The position numbers were made by a program, and so were the translations under genes. From contig NZJB01000001.1 of the NCBI GenBank assembly GCA_002691885.1, positions 1 through 8,567 on the forward strand: 8,567 bases of DNA. The letters are read 5' to 3'. Under the pieces are notes generated by a model that made no database searches, had not been told where the DNA came from, and was given only the letters and a program-made list of their open reading frames with translations. The DNA is from Gammaproteobacteria bacterium. GTDB taxonomy: Bacteria; Pseudomonadota; Gammaproteobacteria; Pseudomonadales; Pseudohongiellaceae. Below are positions 6,538 through 8,567 of this stretch, piece after piece. The first letter of the stretch is position 1. Each line of letters opens with the position of its first letter.

Positions 6538-7545
6538 TCAGTCAGATCCTTGCGCCGCGCGTATCTCTTGCATGCGCTGTCCACGCAGTATATTCACCAT
6601 GCCGTAATTGCCTTCATGGCAGGCGTACTCATACAGCTGACCGCCAACCTTGGTCATCGGCACGATCGCGGTAACTCTGTCTGTGAAGGTCGCTGGATCC
6701 TCTAACGTCCATTCATAATCCACTGTCACAGCGTCCACGCGAGTGAAACGCTCGGTGAGTACTTTCTCATCCGAGGTACCAAACGCACTGAAACTCTGAG
6801 TGAGTCCGTTGAAGTTCCGGCTGACCACGACCAGCGAATCCCCATCCCAGTAGCCTCGTCCATCGCCGCTCCACTGCCCGAGCTCCTCTGGTAGTGGAGG
6901 TCTGTTGTCGAGTGGCACAATGCGGGCATTGTGAATCATCTCAGTAAGAATGACTGCGTGATCGCGGTTCTGGAAAATCTGGACATTGTTGTTATAGAGG
7001 CTGGGCATGAACGGTGGCCCGTCGTTAAAACCAACAATGCAACGCTCTGACAGTCCGCGATCTTCCGGCCCATTCTTGGCAATACCACCAACCGTGTAGC
7101 GAACCGGTCGCTGACCCGGAACATCCGGCCCAAGGCCTCCAAACTGGACTGCAGATCCTGCCACCCGGTCGGGTAAGCGGCCATCCGCAGGATAGACCAG
7201 ATGAGAAGTGCGGATGCGATCGGTAATGCCAGCGCTTTCCACCCAGAAATCGTTGTATCCCCCGGGGCTGTTTGGATCGGCACTTGGCACAGCCTGGTCA
7301 GAAGCCGCATCAGCTTCCGCTAGTCGCGCCCGCATGGCCGCCACCTCATCATCAGTCATGAACTCGCGCTCGCCGAACTGCTGCGGACGCTGAAAGGGTG
7401 CGTTAGAGGAGAAATTCCAAACACCCTCCAGATCGGGCTGCCCCCAAACATTACGGGGAGCAACATAGGTGCCGTCTGCTGCCATCACTGAGCCACACAG
7501 CAGAAAACCGGATATCATCGGCAAGGTCTTGCTCAACCTGATCAT
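6538..7545 (-). CDS. Exported protein of unknown function, PDLxGVW family
   Basis: This is a 335-residue predicted periplasmic or secreted protein. Residues 1-23 form a signal peptide (basic MIRLSK, hydrophobic core, VMA-A cleavage near 22-23). The mature part starts with NVWGQPDLEGVWNF (32-45), the signature of a large uncharacterised family I recall from acidobacteria and marine gammaproteobacteria. Further family-like motifs are SERCIVGFNDGPP (166-178), NNNVQIFQNRDHAVILTEMI (185-204), ARIVPLDNRPP (207-217), SGDGRGYWDGDSLVVVSRNF (226-245), LTERFTRVDAVTVDYEWTLEDPATFTD (263-289) and LYEYACHEGNYGMVNIL (304-320). Cys169 and Cys309 are the only cysteines in the mature part and might pair. AAGGAG lies five bases before the ATG. 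The gene is 101 bases downstream of the glutathione transferase gene on the same strand. No enzymatic function can be assigned. Confidence 0.85.
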   Translation of the reverse strand: MIRLSKTLPMISGFLLCGSVMAADGTYVAPRNVWGQPDLEGVWNFSSNAPFQRPQQFGEREFMTDDEVAAMRARLAEADAASDQAVPSADPNSPGGYNDFWVESAGITDRIRTSHLVYPADGRLPDRVAGSAVQFGGLGPDVPGQRPVRYTVGGIAKNGPEDRGLSERCIVGFNDGPPFMPSLYNNNVQIFQNRDHAVILTEMIHNARIVPLDNRPPLPEELGQWSGDGRGYWDGDSLVVVSRNFNGLTQSFSAFGTSDEKVLTERFTRVDAVTVDYEWTLEDPATFTDRVTAIVPMTKVGGQLYEYACHEGNYGMVNILRGQRMQEIRAAQGSD

Positions 7546-7646
7546 ATTGACTCCTTAATCACTGAAATAGAGCGAATTAACTTAGTCAGTTTGATCCATT
7601 TTAGCAATCCAAAAAGCGCATAGGCTGATTCACCCCAGAGGCACAC

Positions 7647-8300
7647 TCAGTCAGGCATCGGCACCGGCAAATCCTGTGGGACCGCATAGCCTCTCTGCAC
7701 GGCAGGGCGCTCCGCAATTCTTACGTACCAATCCATCAAGTGCGGAAACTCCCGCAGATCCATCTCCTGCCATTCGAATCGGGAAATCCATGGCCACGCC
7801 GCAATGTCAGCGACCGAGTACTCCCCACAGATGAATTGTCGGCCTCCGAGTCGGGCATCCAGAACCTTGTAAAGGCGGCGGTTCTCTGCCCGGTAACGGT
7901 CCTCTGCATAGACCGACTTTCCTGCATTGAATTTTACAAAATGGTGGGTCTGACCCAGCATTGGCCCGAGGTTGCCCATTTGAAACATCAGCCATTCAAG
8001 CTGCTGCCAGTGCAGGGGCCCAGCTGAACTCATCAGGCGCCCCGATTTTCTGGCCAGGTACATCAGGATGGCACCGGATTCCATAAGCTGCGCCCCCTCG
8101 TCATGATCGACGATCGCCGGAATCTTATTGTTCGGGCTGATCGCCAGAAATTCAGGGGCATGCTGTTGGCCACGGGTAATGTCCACAGGCATCACCCGAT
8201 AAGGCAACGCAAGCTCTTCAAGCATAATGGAGACTTTACGGCCATTAGGGGTCGCCCAGGTGTAGAGATCTATTCTCCGGTTCTTTACGACATCTGACAT
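7647..8300 (-). CDS. yfcG: YfcG-like glutathione S-transferase (Nu-class type)
   Basis: This is a 217-residue cytoplasmic glutathione transferase close to E. coli YfcG, a disulfide-bond reductase type of the Nu class. The thioredoxin-like domain shows DLYTWATPNGRKVSIMLEEL (11-30) with the Thr17/Asn19 pair typical of YfcG/YghU instead of a catalytic Ser or Tyr. PEFLAISPNNKIPAIVDHD follows (49-67) with cis-Pro61, and ESGAILMYLA (74-83) binds the glutathione gamma-glutamyl group. The helical domain shows LGPMLGQTHHF (111-121), RLYKVLDARL (142-151) and the N-capping box SVADIAAWPW (162-171). ATG 8300 is chosen because AAGGA lies seven bases upstream and the family begins at this point. The frame stays open 40 codons further upstream without homology. 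The likely role is glutathione-dependent peroxide or disulfide reduction, inferred from the family. Confidence 0.92.
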   Translation of the reverse strand: MSDVVKNRRIDLYTWATPNGRKVSIMLEELALPYRVMPVDITRGQQHAPEFLAISPNNKIPAIVDHDEGAQLMESGAILMYLARKSGRLMSSAGPLHWQQLEWLMFQMGNLGPMLGQTHHFVKFNAGKSVYAEDRYRAENRRLYKVLDARLGGRQFICGEYSVADIAAWPWISRFEWQEMDLREFPHLMDWYVRIAERPAVQRGYAVPQDLPVPMPD

Positions 8301-8467
8301 ACTGTGATCCTTGTCGATGAAAAACACGTTTGGGACGACAACAGTTGGTCTTTGCTCGTGCCATTGGAGTGTAGCGGCACTTGCCGACCGGCGTGAACAG
8401 GTCCGATGTTTGCAGGTCACCGAGATTGCGCTATTCTGAATGAATTGTGAGCCATTATCGTTCTTTT
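8301..8467. other. Divergent intergenic region between the transferase and an exported protein
   Basis: This is the shared upstream region of two divergent genes. Apart from the candidate minus-strand promoter at 8368-8397 I see no repeat, operator or RNA gene. No convincing promoter or Shine-Dalgarno sequence is visible for the plus-strand gene starting at 8468. Confidence 0.5.
8368..8397 (-). promoter_or_regulatory. Candidate sigma-70 promoter for the glutathione transferase gene
   Basis: On the minus strand, TTCACG (plus 8392-8397, four of six matches to the -35 consensus) and TACACT (plus 8368-8373, four of six to the -10 consensus) are separated by 18 bases. Transcription would start about 60 bases before the ATG at 8300. 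If correct, it rules out translation from the longer upstream frame, because the -10 and -35 boxes would lie inside it. Confidence 0.3.
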
Positions 8468-8567
8468 ATGCTGCATCTGCTTATTTTGATTGTCCTGAGC
8501 TGTCCTGCGAGCTCTGCCCTGGCACAGGAAACCGGCAGTGCACTACCGTACAGAAGCATATATGAGC
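8468..8567 (+). CDS. N-terminus of an exported protein (partial, cut by window end)
   Basis: The first 33 codons are visible. MLHLLILIVLSCPASSALAQ is a convincing Sec signal peptide with a hydrophobic core and an ALA cleavage site before Gln20. It continues ETGSALPYRSIYE to the edge. The Cys at 12 is not in a lipobox, so signal peptidase I processing is expected. No good ribosome binding site precedes the ATG; a GTG at 8447 in the same frame is a less likely start because it would put a polar stretch ahead of the signal peptide. The family cannot be recognised from this fragment. The gene is divergent from the transferase gene. Confidence 0.6.
   Translation, partial: MLHLLILIVLSCPASSALAQETGSALPYRSIYE

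Noticed and set aside
6526..6546. Inverted repeat TCTGAC/GTCAGA at the convergent ends near 6538 as a terminator.
   Set aside because: The stem is only six bases, overlaps the stop codon of the exported-protein gene and has no T run.
8301..8420. Extension of the glutathione transferase by 40 residues from an upstream ATG.
   Set aside because: The extension has no family homology, a good ribosome binding site precedes the internal ATG at 8300, and a candidate promoter lies within the extension.

Overview
The window looks like chromosomal DNA of a gammaproteobacterium of moderate GC content. The main clues are an SOS box of the gammaproteobacterial type (CTGT-N8-ACAG with AT-rich flanks), a DnaE2/ImuB mutasome, a YfcG-type glutathione transferase, and two gene families (COG4798 lipoprotein methyltransferase-like, PDLxGVW-type secreted protein) that I associate with marine and soil gammaproteobacteria. 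The genus cannot be named from the sequence.

Layout, left to right. (1) 1-1543, plus strand: the last 42 codons of a probable imuA, overlapping imuB. (2) 1544-1737: a short non-coding stretch with four consecutive inverted repeats, the last of which may terminate the convergent gene. (3) 1738-2634, minus strand: a lipoprotein with a COG4798 methyltransferase-like fold. (4) 2764-5976, minus strand: full-length dnaE2 (imuC), with a nearly perfect LexA operator just upstream of its start codon. (5) 6018-6537: non-coding DNA plus the broken 3' end of an N-acyl-D-amino-acid deacylase gene. (6) 6538-7545, minus strand: an exported protein of unknown function. (7) 7647-8300, minus strand: a YfcG-like glutathione S-transferase. 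(8) 8468 to the window end, plus strand: the signal peptide and first residues of another exported protein.

The functional core is the SOS mutagenesis system. ImuA, ImuB and DnaE2 normally act together at the replication clamp to copy past DNA lesions, and their genes usually form one lexA-imuA-imuB-dnaE2 operon. Here dnaE2 lies on the opposite strand, convergent with imuAB, carries its own SOS operator, and is separated from imuB by the lipoprotein gene. The most unusual feature is ImuB itself. About 55 residues that normally lie between the N-terminal strand and the SLRxFGG motif (fingers region) are missing, while a basic tail of about 56 residues has been added in front. The remaining genes (lipoprotein, exported protein, transferase) have no evident link to DNA repair, although the lipoprotein could be co-transcribed from dnaE2.
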